Source of the DNA: Micromonospora sp. R77
GTDB lineage: Bacteria > Actinomycetota > Actinomycetes > Mycobacteriales > Micromonosporaceae
Direction: 5' to 3'
Length of the DNA stretch: 64,000 bases
NCBI RefSeq assembly: GCF_022747945.1
Contig: NZ_JALDST010000001.1
Coordinates: 5,704,001 to 5,768,000 of the forward strand
The notes below the pieces were generated by a model. The model was given only the letters and a program-made list of their open reading frames with translations. It was not told where the DNA came from and did no database searches. Positions 35,340 through 44,594 of this stretch are shown piece by piece. Within the stretch, counting starts at the first letter, position 1; the number at the start of each line of letters is the position of its first letter. The position numbers were made by a program, and so were the translations under genes.

Positions 35340-37435
35340 ACGTGGTGCGCCGGCTGCTCCGCGTCCTCGCCGTCGTCGCCCTCGCCGGGCTGACCGTGCC
35401 GGTCGGGTCGACGCCCGCCCAGGCCCACGCCTACCTGGCCGCCAGCGCGCCCGCCGACGGGGCCGTGCTGGACGCCGCACCGGAAACCATCAGTCTCTCC
35501 TTCACCGAGCACGTGGAGCTCGCCGCCGCCCGGATCGCCCTGGTCGACGGCGACGGCCGGCACTGGGCGGTCACCGGGCTGGCGCTGCGCGACGCGGACG
35601 GTGCACCGGCCGCGCCGGACGCCGACAGCGAGGAGCCGGTGACCCTGGTCGCCGGCCTGCCCGCGCTGCCGCCGAACACCTACCACGTCACCTGGCGGAC
35701 GCTCTCCACCGACGACCTGCACACCACCAGCGGCACCCTGGTCTTCGGGGTGGGCCGGCAGGTCACCGCCGCCGGCACCAGCGGTCCGGTCGGCCCCGGC
35801 CCCCGGGAGACCATCGCCCGGGCGCTCGGCCTGCTCGGCCTCGCCGTCCTCCTCGGCGGTGCCGCCCTCGCCCTGCTGCACACCACCCTGCCCACCCTCG
35901 CCACCCGCCGCCGCCCCGCCCCATCTCCGCACCGCGCACAAACCCTCGGCGATCCTGGACAGAGCCCGTTCGGCACCAACGGCAACTCTCCAAGATCCAG
36001 CGCGGTCCGTCGACGGTTGCTCGTGGTCGCCGGATACGCGGGGGCGGTGGCGTTGCTGGCCGCGCCGCTGCAACTGGCCATCCAACTCGCCGGGGCGGAC
36101 GGTGCGCGGTGGCGGCTGCTGGCCGACCAGCTCACCAGCGGGCGCTGGCTGTTGCGCGAGGCCGGGACGGCCACGCTGCTCACCGTGGTGGCCCTCGCCG
36201 CCCACCGATCCCGACCGGTGGCGCGCCCGACCGCTCCGCCCACCGACAGCGCGACGGGCCCGGCCGGTCCTGCCGCCGACAGCCCGCAGGCGCTGCCGGG
36301 CCGGACCGGGTCGGCCCGGCCCGGAGCGGGTCCGCGACCGTCGTCGTCGGCGTGCTCGGCGCGGTGGCCGCCGCCGTGGGGACCGCTGCTCGGCCATCCG
36401 ATGGGCGGCGCGTCGCGGACCGCCCTGGTCGGCGGGATCCACGTGCTGGCGGCCGGAGCCTGGGCCGGCGCGGTCCTCGCCGCCGCGCTCGCCCTGCTGC
36501 CGCTGATCCGCCGCACCCCCGACCGGTCCGACCAGGTACGCGCCCTGCTGCGCGCCTTCGCCGTCCTCGCCGCCGGCTGCCTCACCCTGCTCGTGCTCAC
36601 CGGACTGCTGCTCACCGGCCCCCAGGTGGCCACCGTGGACGCGCTGCTCGGCTCGCCGTACGGGCTGCTGCTGCTGGGGAAGGTGGCGGTGGCCGGGGCG
36701 GCCGGGCTGCTCGGCCTGCGGACCGCCCGCCGGCTGCGCCGCGCCGACCTGCCCCGCCGGGGGCTGCTCGTCGAGGCCGGCCTGCTGGCCGTGGCGCTGG
36801 GCCTGGCCGGGGCGCTCGCCGCCGCCGGCCCCGGTCGCGGTCCCGCCTTCCCGACGGCCGCCGCCGCCCGGGCCGAGCCGCAGGTCAGCGGTCAGGTCGC
36901 CGACCTCGTCGACACCGTCGCCGTACGCCCCAACCGGCCGGGCCGCAACATCGTCAGCATCTCGGTCGGCGACACCCGCCGGCCGGCACCCGGCCCGGTG
37001 ACCGGGGTGTCGCTGCTGCTCACCGGCCCGAACGGGGCGCGCGCCGTGCACCCGGTGACCCGTACCGCCGACGGCTGGGTGGCCACGGTCGACGACATCC
37101 GTACCCCGGGCGACTGGCGGGTCGGGGTGACCGTGCTGCGCGACGGGCTGCCCCCGGTCACCGACACCCACCCGTGGCTGGTGCCCGCCGCCGACCCCAC
37201 CGGTCCCGCCGTCCGCGTCTCGGCCGCGCCGCTGCGACCAGTGCTCGACCGGGCGGCCCTGCTGCTGACCCTGGTCGGGGTGGCCGTGGTGGCCGTGGTG
37301 GGCCGGCGGTGGCGCCACCGAATCGCCGATGCCGCGCCGACCCCGGAGCGGCCGGTCGGTGGCGTCCCGGACGACGACCCCGACCAGCCGGTCGACGGGC
37401 TGGCCGTCACCGGAGGCATCCGGGCTGGGCCCTGA
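35336..37435 (+). CDS. CopC-CopD fusion copper transport/resistance protein (possible short out-of-frame segment)
   Basis: 699-residue protein. The signal peptide is cleaved before HAYLAASAPADGAVL, so His would be the mature N terminus, as in CopC copper binding. The CopC beta-sandwich includes SFTEHVEL and TWRTLSTDDLHTTSG. It is followed by a CopD part with about eight membrane helices and a C-terminal extracytoplasmic domain. Around 36320-36378 the frame reads SSSACSARWPPPWG, while the neighbouring frame reads a membrane-helix-like VVVGVLGAVAAAVGTA. A missing base near 36320 and an extra G in GGGG 36378-36381 would exchange about 17-20 residues. It likely delivers copper to the oxidases. 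Confidence 0.87.
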   Translation: MNVVRRLLRVLAVVALAGLTVPVGSTPAQAHAYLAASAPADGAVLDAAPETISLSFTEHVELAAARIALVDGDGRHWAVTGLALRDADGAPAAPDADSEEPVTLVAGLPALPPNTYHVTWRTLSTDDLHTTSGTLVFGVGRQVTAAGTSGPVGPGPRETIARALGLLGLAVLLGGAALALLHTTLPTLATRRRPAPSPHRAQTLGDPGQSPFGTNGNSPRSSAVRRRLLVVAGYAGAVALLAAPLQLAIQLAGADGARWRLLADQLTSGRWLLREAGTATLLTVVALAAHRSRPVARPTAPPTDSATGPAGPAADSPQALPGRTGSARPGAGPRPSSSACSARWPPPWGPLLGHPMGGASRTALVGGIHVLAAGAWAGAVLAAALALLPLIRRTPDRSDQVRALLRAFAVLAAGCLTLLVLTGLLLTGPQVATVDALLGSPYGLLLLGKVAVAGAAGLLGLRTARRLRRADLPRRGLLVEAGLLAVALGLAGALAAAGPGRGPAFPTAAAARAEPQVSGQVADLVDTVAVRPNRPGRNIVSISVGDTRRPAPGPVTGVSLLLTGPNGARAVHPVTRTADGWVATVDDIRTPGDWRVGVTVLRDGLPPVTDTHPWLVPAADPTGPAVRVSAAPLRPVLDRAALLLTLVGVAVVAVVGRRWRHRIADAAPTPERPVGGVPDDDPDQPVDGLAVTGGIRAGP

Positions 37436-37466
37436 CCCCGGCCGTGGGCAGCCGTCGCCGAACGGC

Positions 37467-38081
37467 TCAGGTCAAGGGCTGCCGGTAGTGGCGGGACAGG
37501 GGGAGAAGGTCCGGCTCCCCGAACCTCTCCACCAGCGCCGCGAACCGGGCCACCTTGTCCGCGCCGAAGCGCCGCACGCCCGCGGCATAGGACGCCGTGG
37601 TGAGGAACGTGGGCGGGGTGGTCTTGCTGTGGAACTTGTCCGCGTACAGCACCAACTGCTCTTCGGGGGTGTCGGCCGTGTAGTCGTCCACCGGGAGCGG
37701 CAGGCACTGCCGCAGCACGTCCTCGCGGGTGAGCCCGACCCCGGTGTGGTGGGAACAGAATCTGCCCACCCGCTCGGGGAGGCCGAGGTCACGCAGTAAC
37801 GCATGCCCGAGCACCCCGTGCCGGATGTAGTTCTTCTGGTCGAGCTTCCCCGCCGCCCCGTACAGGCGGTAGACACCGATGTCGTGCAGGAGACTGCCCG
37901 CCCGCACCAGATCGACGTCCAGGGTCGGTGGGTGCCGGTCGAGCAACTGCTCCGCCACGGCGCAGACGATCAGGCAGTGGGTGTAGACGAGCGTGAAGGC
38001 TTCCTCGGTGGGCGCGAACCGTTCGTGCAGCGCCCGGATCTGCTCGTCGGTCGGGATCACCAGCGCGCTATCGACCGTCAC
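37467..38081 (-). CDS. HD-domain phosphohydrolase-like protein
   Basis: ~204-residue cytoplasmic HD-superfamily protein. The metal motifs are YTHCLIVCAVAEQLL (first His), AGSLLHDIGVYR (HD pair) and a later HH in FCSHHTGVGLT. Such proteins hydrolyse nucleotides or phosphates; the substrate is unknown. GTG 38081 is a tentative start, with ATGs upstream at 38120 and 38153. It is convergent with the CopC-CopD gene. Confidence 0.75.
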   Translation of the reverse strand: MTVDSALVIPTDEQIRALHERFAPTEEAFTLVYTHCLIVCAVAEQLLDRHPPTLDVDLVRAGSLLHDIGVYRLYGAAGKLDQKNYIRHGVLGHALLRDLGLPERVGRFCSHHTGVGLTREDVLRQCLPLPVDDYTADTPEEQLVLYADKFHSKTTPPTFLTTASYAAGVRRFGADKVARFAALVERFGEPDLLPLSRHYRQPLT

Positions 38082-38281
38082 GACGCTGCCCTGCTCCGCT
38101 GCGCCACGACACCAACCCATCCGTCGACGACGTGTCTTCCGGAGAAGGAACACCCCGGGTATCCGAGGATCATCTCATCCGTGGCGAACCGGCCGGACAA
38201 TCTACCGGCCCGGCCGGTCCGCCGGACGCGAATGGCGGAGCAGGCGACCCGATCGTGGCGGCGTGGCTACCGTCCGGGGGC

Positions 38282-39556
38282 ATGAGAGTCCTGCCCGCCG
38301 CGCTGGCCACCGCCCTGCTCGTACCCGCGCTGAACCTGCCCACGGCGGCCGTCGCGGTCGGTCGGACGGCGGTGCGCGGCGGCCGGGCCGGTCTGCCGGC
38401 CGGTGCGCCGCCCTGCCCGAACGTGCCCGCGCCGGCGACCCGCCCGCCGCAGCCCCCACCGCCGGCCGACCCGGCCGCGCGGGCCGTCGGCGGGGCCGCC
38501 CTGGCCACCGCAGGCCTGGTGGTGCCGCCCGCGGTCGCCGCGCCGCCGGCCGTCACCGCCACCTCGTGGGTGGTCGCCGACCTGGACAGCGGCGCGGTGC
38601 TGGGCGGCTGCGGCCTGCACGAGTACGGTGTGCCGGCCAGCGTGCAGAAGCTGCTCCTGGCGGCCACCATGCTGCCCCGGCTGGACCCGCAGCGGGAGGT
38701 CACCATGACGGCGGAGGACCTGGCCATCGAGCCGGGCAGCTCCGCCGTGGGGCTCGCCGAGGGCGGCCGGTACCGGATCGAGACGATCTGGCTGGGCCTG
38801 CTGCTCAAGTCCGGCAACGAGGCGGCCAACGCGCTGGCCCGGCTGGGCGGCGGCCCGGACGGCCAGGCCGGTGGGATCCGGGCGATGAACGAGGAGGCCC
38901 GCCAGCTCGGCGCCCTCCAGACCCACGCGGTGACCCCGTCCGGGCTGGACGGGCCCGGCCAGTTCACCAGCGCGTACGACCTGGCGCTGATCGCCCGGGC
39001 CTGCTTCGCCGAGCCGGCGTTCCGCCGGTACACCGCGACCCGGACCGCCGAGATCCCCGGGCAGCCGGCGCTGCGCGAGAAGCCCTTCCAGATCCAGAAC
39101 GACAACCAGCTCCTCGACCACTACCCGGGTGCGCTGGGCGGCAAGACCGGCTTCACCGACCTGGCCCGGCACACCTACGTGGGCGCGGCGCAGCGCAACG
39201 GCCGGCGGCTGCTGGTGACCCTGCTCGGCGCGGAGATCCCCACCCAGCGCGGCTGGCAGCAGGGCGCGGCCCTGCTCGACTGGGGATTCTCGCTGCCCGG
39301 CGACGCCGCCGTCGGCCGGCTGGTCCGCCCCGGCGAGCTGACCGGCGCCAGCCCGTCGCCGTCCGTGCCGGCGTCGGCCCTCGCCGGTGGGGAGCGGCTG
39401 CGCGGTGCGCCGACCGCCGACCCGTCACCGTGGTCCGGGCCCGCGCCGGCGCTCGGGGTGGGTGCGCTGCTGGTGGCCGGGGGAGCGGTGCTGGTGGCCC
39501 GCCGACGGCGGCACGCCGTCCGGGCCCGCACCGGCGGCACCGGTCGAGGCTGGTAG
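38282..39556 (+). CDS. D-alanyl-D-alanine carboxypeptidase (S11), intact paralogue
   Basis: 424-residue exported, C-terminally anchored peptidoglycan carboxypeptidase. Signal peptide, then a Pro-rich segment, then the catalytic domain with SVQK (VPASVQKLLLAA), SGN (LLKSGNEAANAL) and KTG (LGGKTGFTDLA). A C-terminal membrane helix with VARRRRHAVRAR ends the protein. It is a close paralogue of the broken gene at 16546-17810 and gives the reference frame for it. GGGGG precedes ATG 38282. The VanX-like gene follows 61 bp downstream, suggesting joint handling of D-Ala-D-Ala peptides. Confidence 0.92.
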   Translation: MRVLPAALATALLVPALNLPTAAVAVGRTAVRGGRAGLPAGAPPCPNVPAPATRPPQPPPPADPAARAVGGAALATAGLVVPPAVAAPPAVTATSWVVADLDSGAVLGGCGLHEYGVPASVQKLLLAATMLPRLDPQREVTMTAEDLAIEPGSSAVGLAEGGRYRIETIWLGLLLKSGNEAANALARLGGGPDGQAGGIRAMNEEARQLGALQTHAVTPSGLDGPGQFTSAYDLALIARACFAEPAFRRYTATRTAEIPGQPALREKPFQIQNDNQLLDHYPGALGGKTGFTDLARHTYVGAAQRNGRRLLVTLLGAEIPTQRGWQQGAALLDWGFSLPGDAAVGRLVRPGELTGASPSPSVPASALAGGERLRGAPTADPSPWSGPAPALGVGALLVAGGAVLVARRRRHAVRARTGGTGRGW

Positions 39557-39617
39557 CCGCCGGGCCGGTGTGCGCGAAGGCCTGCCCTCGCCCGGCTCCG
39601 TCCGGTAGACAAGCAGC

Positions 39618-40457
39618 GTGAGCAGCCGGAGCAGGCCGTCGGATGCCGCCCGACGTGCCGTCGGCCGGAGCCTGGGGGCGCTGGTCGTGGTGGCCGTCGC
39701 GGTCGCCGGCTGCCAGCGGCCTCCGCCGCGCCCGCCGACGCCGACCGCCACCGGGCCGCGCGCCCCGGCGGACTTCGTCGTGCTCACCGACGTCGATCCG
39801 CGCATCCGCGCCGACATCCGGTACGCCACCGCGCACAACTTCGTCGGTCGGCCCGTCGCCGGCTACACCGAACCGCTCTGCCTGCTCACCCGGGCGGCGG
39901 CCGAGGCGCTGCGCCGGGTCCAGTCCGCCGCGCTCGCCGAGGGCCGCGGCCTGAAGGTGTACGACTGCTACCGCCCGCAGCGGGCCGTCGACGACTTCGT
40001 CGCCTGGGGCAGGCAACCGGACCAGCAGCAGATGAAGGCCGAGTTCTATCCCGACGTGGCCAAGTCGCGCCTCTTCGCCGACGGCTACCTGGGTGCGCCG
40101 ACCGCGCACAGCCGGGGCAGCACCGTCGACCTGACCCTGGTGCCCGCCGCGCCGCCCGACCAGGCCACGTACGTGCCGGGGCAGCCGCTGGTCGCCTGCA
40201 CCGCGCCGGCCGGTCGGCGCTTCGGCGACAACTCGGTCGACATGGGCACCGGCTTCGACTGCTTCGACCCACGCGCCCACACCGTCGACCCCCGGATCAC
40301 CGGGACCCCCCGGGAGAACCGGGCGCTGCTGAAGCGGCTGATGACGGTGCAGGGGTTCGAGAACTATCCCCGGGAGTGGTGGCACTACCGCTTCACCGCC
40401 GAGCCGTACCCGGCGACGTGGTTCGACTTCCCGGTGGCCCGGTCGTCGCTGCGGTGA
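39618..40457 (+). CDS. VanX-type D-Ala-D-Ala dipeptidase (M15D), lipoprotein
   Basis: 279-residue zinc peptidase with lipobox VAVAGC, so it probably acts outside the membrane on D-Ala-D-Ala or peptidoglycan peptides. Motifs: IRYATAHNFVGRPVAGY (N-terminal VanX signature), LKVYDCYRPQRAV, the zinc site SRGSTVDLTL preceded by His, and REWWHYRF with the catalytic Glu and zinc His. GTG 39618 is the chosen start. Exported VanX relatives are mostly housekeeping enzymes, so glycopeptide resistance should not be inferred. Confidence 0.88.
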   Translation: MSSRSRPSDAARRAVGRSLGALVVVAVAVAGCQRPPPRPPTPTATGPRAPADFVVLTDVDPRIRADIRYATAHNFVGRPVAGYTEPLCLLTRAAAEALRRVQSAALAEGRGLKVYDCYRPQRAVDDFVAWGRQPDQQQMKAEFYPDVAKSRLFADGYLGAPTAHSRGSTVDLTLVPAAPPDQATYVPGQPLVACTAPAGRRFGDNSVDMGTGFDCFDPRAHTVDPRITGTPRENRALLKRLMTVQGFENYPREWWHYRFTAEPYPATWFDFPVARSSLR

Positions 40458-40482
40458 GCGCCGCCCCACCGGGAGGCGGCGC
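40458..40482. terminator. Bidirectional hairpin terminator
   Basis: GCGCCGCC (40458-40465) pairs with GGCGGCGC (40475-40482), directly after the peptidase stop and facing the convergent metalloprotease gene. Confidence 0.65.
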
Positions 40483-40494
40483 CCACCGGCGGCG

Positions 40495-41532
40495 TCAGAG
40501 GATGCCGCGGGCGGCGAACGCGGCGCGCGTCGCGGTGGCGGCCTGAGTGCCGTAGAGCCGCTGCGCGGCGGCGACCGTGGCCAGCGCCGCGTCCCGGAAC
40601 GAGGTGTCCGGGGCGAAGTCGAACTGCGCCTCCACGATCAGCGTGCTGGCCCTGCGGTCGCCGAGGCTGGTCCGGATGTCCCACAGGGCGCGGGACCAGA
40701 TCTCGCCGTCGGCGTGCACCTCACCCACCACGTCGGCCGGGTAGACCTTGGTGCCGTCGAGCCGGCGCAGGCAGTGCGGGACGGTACGCGTGTAGGCGAC
40801 CGAGTCCCAGTCGGCCACGCAGGCCTCCGGGGTCTTCGTCGGCGTGCCGGTGGCCCAGCTGGTCACCGCGACCGCCAGGTAGTCGCCGAACGCCTCGCCG
40901 ATGGCGCCGGACTCGGCGTTGGTGCCGAAGCCGGGCACCTGACCGTCCTGCACCGAGTGGCCGTACTCGTGGACGATCACCTCGGCGTCCTCGGCGTCGT
41001 CCACCCCGCCCTTGCCCAGGGTGATGTTGGCCTTGTCGTCGCGGAAGAACGAGTTGTCGCCGCCGTACTGGTCGATGCGCAGCTCGATCTGCCGCTGGTT
41101 GACCGGACGCAGGGTGCTGCCGAAGCCCAGCGACTGGAGGTAGCCCTGGGCGGTGGTCACCCAGTGGTAGCCCATCACCTGCTCAAACTGGTCGGCGTCC
41201 CGGTGCCAGGCGGGGAAGTTGCCGTTGACCGCCCGGGCCGGCGTGCCGGTCTTGCTCTTGACCGCCACGTACCGGCCGGTGAGGGTGCCGGAGCCGTCCA
41301 GGTCGGTCAGCAGCACCGACCGGTACGCCCCGGCCAGCGCCGGGTAGTCGGCGTCCTTCTGGTCGGTCAGGCTCTGGTCGCCGAGCTGCTGCACCGGGTT
41401 GGGGGCGAAGACCGTGGCGGCGGCGGTGCGGCCGTACGGGTCGCCGGCCGCCTGGACGGTCGTGCCGCCGGCGACCAGCGCCGCGGTGACCGCCGAGGCG
41501 ACCAGCGCGGAACGTCGGAGATGGAGGTGCAT
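40495..41532 (-). CDS. Secreted zinc metalloprotease (HEXXH, thermolysin/fungalysin-like clan MA)
   Basis: 345-residue secreted protease: signal peptide to about residue 28, zinc motif VIVHEYGHSVQDGQ, and the third-ligand Glu helix GAIGEAFGDYLAV downstream, as in M4/M36 gluzincins. It is shorter than thermolysins and appears to lack a long propeptide. The gene ends at a bidirectional hairpin. Its start is close to the divergent DinB gene. Confidence 0.85.
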   Translation of the reverse strand: MHLHLRRSALVASAVTAALVAGGTTVQAAGDPYGRTAAATVFAPNPVQQLGDQSLTDQKDADYPALAGAYRSVLLTDLDGSGTLTGRYVAVKSKTGTPARAVNGNFPAWHRDADQFEQVMGYHWVTTAQGYLQSLGFGSTLRPVNQRQIELRIDQYGGDNSFFRDDKANITLGKGGVDDAEDAEVIVHEYGHSVQDGQVPGFGTNAESGAIGEAFGDYLAVAVTSWATGTPTKTPEACVADWDSVAYTRTVPHCLRRLDGTKVYPADVVGEVHADGEIWSRALWDIRTSLGDRRASTLIVEAQFDFAPDTSFRDAALATVAAAQRLYGTQAATATRAAFAARGIL

Positions 41533-41645
41533 TCATGATCCCTTCGAGGGTGGATCGGTGCGCCGAGACTAGGCTCCTGCTCGATCCCTGCCAACCTTCG
41601 ACGGGCCGGTCGGCCGCCGACCCGTCGGACCCGGAAGGACGCATC

Positions 41646-42152
41646 GTGGAGACCGAACGGATCGGCCCGCCCCTGCGGGCGGGGGAGCGGGAGACGCTGC
41701 GCGCCTTCCTCGACTTCCACCGCGCCACCCTGGCCGGGAAGTGCGCGGGCCTCACCGACGAGGAGCTGCGCCGACGGTCGTCGCCACCGTCGACGCTGTC
41801 GCTGCTCGGCCTGGTGCGGCACATGGCCGAGGTGGAGCGCGCGTGGTTCCGCCGGGTCATCGCCGGCGAGGACGTCCCGCTGGTCTGGTCGGCGACCGGC
41901 GACTACCAGGAGGCGTACGACGCCGCCGGCGCGAGCCGCGCCGAGGCGTTCGAGGCATGGCAGCGGGAGGTGGCGCACGCCCGCCGCATCGAGCGGGAGG
42001 CCGAGTCGCTGGACGTCACCGGCCACCAGGTCCGCTGGGGCGAGGACGTCTCGCTGCGCCTGGTGATGCTGCACATGATGCACGAGTACGCCCGGCACAA
42101 CGGCCACGCCGACTTCCTCCGCGAGGCGATCGACGGCAGCGTCGGCGTCTGA
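41646..42152 (+). CDS. DinB-family (DUF664) protein
   Basis: 168-residue four-helix-bundle metal-binding protein. LGLVRHMAEVERAWFRR carries the first His, and MLHMMHEYARHNGHADFLREAIDG the later His pair, the usual DinB-like triad. Members include mycothiol-dependent transferases, but the exact activity is unknown. GTG 41646 has GGAAGGA upstream and begins at VETERIGPPL, where family similarity starts; an in-frame ATG at 41535 would add 37 implausible residues. Confidence 0.85.
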   Translation: METERIGPPLRAGERETLRAFLDFHRATLAGKCAGLTDEELRRRSSPPSTLSLLGLVRHMAEVERAWFRRVIAGEDVPLVWSATGDYQEAYDAAGASRAEAFEAWQREVAHARRIEREAESLDVTGHQVRWGEDVSLRLVMLHMMHEYARHNGHADFLREAIDGSVGV

Positions 42153-42231
42153 CCGGCGGGTGTCGGAAGGACGACGCCGCTGCGCCGCCCGGCGGCTTGA
42201 CCGGTCCGGTGGCCCGGTCGATCCTCGGGGG

Positions 42232-43533
42232 ATGGCGCAGCCGACCACCGCACACCCCGGGCTGCTCGACCGCGCGGAGCGCCGCCGGACCCCGCTGACC
42301 GAGCTGTACCGGCGACTGCACCGGCATCCCGAGCTGGGGCTGCGGCTGCCGCGCACCCAGCAGGTCGTGCTCGACGCCCTGCGCCCGCTCGGCCTGGAGC
42401 TGCGCACCGGCACCACCTCCACCGCCGTGGTCGCCCGGCTGCCCGGACGCGGGGAGGCGCCGCCGGTGCTGCTCCGCGCCGACATGGACGCGTTGCCGCT
42501 GACCGAGCGCACCGGCCTGCCGTACGCCTCGCAGGTCGACGGCGTGATGCACGCCTGCGGTCACGACGCGCACACCGCCATGCTGGTGGAGGCCGCCCTC
42601 CTGATCGCCGATACTCGGCCGGGTCCACCCGGCGACGTGATCCTCATGTTCCAGCCCGGCGAGGAGGGGCACGACGGCTGTCGTACCGTGCTGGCCGACG
42701 GCCTGCTCGACGGTGCGTTCGCCGCGTCCCGCGCGTACGCGCTGCACCAGCTGCCGGCGCTGCCGTCCGGGACGGTCGCCACCCGGCCCGGCTCCCTGCT
42801 GGCCGGCGCCGACCGGCTGACCGTGACCATCCGCGGCAGCGGCGGCCACGTGGCCCTACCCCACCTGGGCGCCGACCCGGTGCCGGTGCTCTGCGCCGTG
42901 GTGCTGGCCGTGCAGCAGATGGTGACCCGCCAGTTCGACGTCTTCGACCCGGTCGTGGTGACCGTCAACCGGCTCGACGCGGGAACCTCCGGCGCCGGCA
43001 TCATCCCGGACACGGCGACCGCGGAGGGCACCATCCGCACCTTCAGCGACCCGGTCCGCAGCCGGGTCGCGGAGGCGCTCACGACGGTCGCCACCGGGGT
43101 CGCCACGGCCCACGGATGCACCGCCGAGGTGCGGATCGACCCGGGTTATCCGCCGACCGTCAACGACCCGGCCGAGGCCCGTTGGGCGCGGGACGCGATC
43201 GCCGGGGTGCTCGGCGCCGACCGGGTGCACGAGCTGCCCACCCCGGTGCCGGCCAGCGAGGACTTCGCCTACCTGCTGCACCGGATGCCCGGCGCGATGC
43301 TGCTGCTGGGCACCCGGCCGGCGGCCGGTCCCGTCGCGCCGGTGCACTCGGCCGGGATGCGACTCGACGAGGCCGCGCTGACCGCCGGGGTCGCCGCCCT
43401 GGCCGCGCTGGCGCTCACCCCACGCGGCGCAGCTGCGGGACCCAGGTCCCGGGGGACGGGCCCTCCGGCCCTGACCGCCGCCCCTCCCACCGAGCAACGT
43501 GGGGTGGGAGAACGGCGTGAGGAGGAGCCATGA
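42232..43533 (+). CDS. M20-family amidohydrolase (N-acyl-amino-acid/IAA-amide hydrolase type)
   Basis: 433-residue cytoplasmic metal-dependent amidohydrolase. RRLHRHPELGL and LLRADMDALPL (first metal ligands), MHACGHDAHTAMLVEAA and FQPGEEGHDGCR (catalytic Glu) are the M20D motifs; dimerisation-domain sequence such as GGHVALPHLGADPV follows. A ~30-residue C-terminal tail overlaps the next gene by ATGA. ATG 42232 follows a GGGGG stretch. The substrate is unknown. Confidence 0.88.
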   Translation: MAQPTTAHPGLLDRAERRRTPLTELYRRLHRHPELGLRLPRTQQVVLDALRPLGLELRTGTTSTAVVARLPGRGEAPPVLLRADMDALPLTERTGLPYASQVDGVMHACGHDAHTAMLVEAALLIADTRPGPPGDVILMFQPGEEGHDGCRTVLADGLLDGAFAASRAYALHQLPALPSGTVATRPGSLLAGADRLTVTIRGSGGHVALPHLGADPVPVLCAVVLAVQQMVTRQFDVFDPVVVTVNRLDAGTSGAGIIPDTATAEGTIRTFSDPVRSRVAEALTTVATGVATAHGCTAEVRIDPGYPPTVNDPAEARWARDAIAGVLGADRVHELPTPVPASEDFAYLLHRMPGAMLLLGTRPAAGPVAPVHSAGMRLDEAALTAGVAALAALALTPRGAAAGPRSRGTGPPALTAAPPTEQRGVGERREEEP

Positions 43534-44570
43534 AGGCACTCGTGTACGGCGGGCCCGGCGAGAAGACCTGGACCGAGGTCCCCGATCCGACGATCAGCCA
43601 CCCCCGGGACGCGGTGATCCGGGTCGACGCGGTGACCATCTGCGGCACCGACCTGCACATCCTCGGCGGTGACGTGCCCGAGGTCCAGCCCGGTCGGGTG
43701 CTGGGCCACGAGGCGGTCGGCACGGTGACCGCGATCGGTGACGGGGTGGCCAACCTGAAGATCGGCGACCGGGTGCTCGCCTCCTGCATCTCCGCGTGCG
43801 GGGTCTGCCGCTTCTGCCGCGAGGGCGTCTACGGTCAGTGCCTCGGCGGTGGTGGCTGGATCCTCGGTCACACCGTCGACGGCGTCCAGGCCGAGTACGC
43901 CCGCATCCCGTTCGCCGACCTGTCGACGTACCAGCTGCCGGCGTCGGTCACCGACGAGGCGGCCGTGCTGCTCGCCGACATCCTGCCCACCTCGTACGAG
44001 GTCGGCGTGCTCAACGGTCAGGTCCGCCCCGGTGACACCGTGGTGGTCGTCGGGGCCGGCCCGATCGGGCTCGCCGCGATCCTCACCGCGAAGCTCTACT
44101 CGCCGACCCACATCGTGGTCGTCGACAAGGCGCAGAGCCGGCTCGACGCGGCGAAGCAGTTCGGTGCGGACGTCACCGTGCTCGCCGACGGCGACCCACT
44201 GGCGGCGGTCCACCGGCTCACCGACGGGCTCGGCGCGGACGTGGTGATCGAGGCGGTCGGCACGCCGGCCACCTTCGAACTCTGCACCACGCTGGTCCGC
44301 CCCGGCGGCCGGGTGGCCAACATCGGCGTGCACGGCAAGCCGGCCACCCTGCACCTGGAGCAGCTGTGGATCCGCGACGTCACCGTCACCACCGGCCTGG
44401 TCGACACCCGGACCACGCCGAAGCTGCTGGACCTGCTGGTCGCCGGCCAGCTGGACACGGCGCAGATGGTGACCCACCGGTTCACCCTCGACCAGATCCT
44501 CGAGGCGTACGACGTCTTCGCCCGCCCGGCGCAGACGGGTGCCCTCAAGGTCGTGTTGACCCGCGGCTGA
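43530..44570 (+). CDS. Zinc-dependent alcohol dehydrogenase family protein
   Basis: 346-residue MDR enzyme. Catalytic zinc: ICGTDLHIL and LGHEAVG. Structural zinc: Cys cluster in CISACGVCRFCREGVYGQC. The NAD(P)-binding Rossmann motif is VVVVGAGPIGLAA. It begins inside the stop of the amidohydrolase gene (ATGA), and GAGGAG sits upstream. A broad-range secondary alcohol or sugar-alcohol dehydrogenase is likely. Confidence 0.92.
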   Translation: MKALVYGGPGEKTWTEVPDPTISHPRDAVIRVDAVTICGTDLHILGGDVPEVQPGRVLGHEAVGTVTAIGDGVANLKIGDRVLASCISACGVCRFCREGVYGQCLGGGGWILGHTVDGVQAEYARIPFADLSTYQLPASVTDEAAVLLADILPTSYEVGVLNGQVRPGDTVVVVGAGPIGLAAILTAKLYSPTHIVVVDKAQSRLDAAKQFGADVTVLADGDPLAAVHRLTDGLGADVVIEAVGTPATFELCTTLVRPGGRVANIGVHGKPATLHLEQLWIRDVTVTTGLVDTRTTPKLLDLLVAGQLDTAQMVTHRFTLDQILEAYDVFARPAQTGALKVVLTRG

Positions 44571-44594
44571 CCGGGCCGAGCGTCGGGGCGGCGG

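Noticed and set aside
39618..40457. Glycopeptide resistance (vanHAX-like) locus
   Set aside because: Only a VanX-like exported lipoprotein is present; no VanH, VanA or VanRS-type genes are adjacent.
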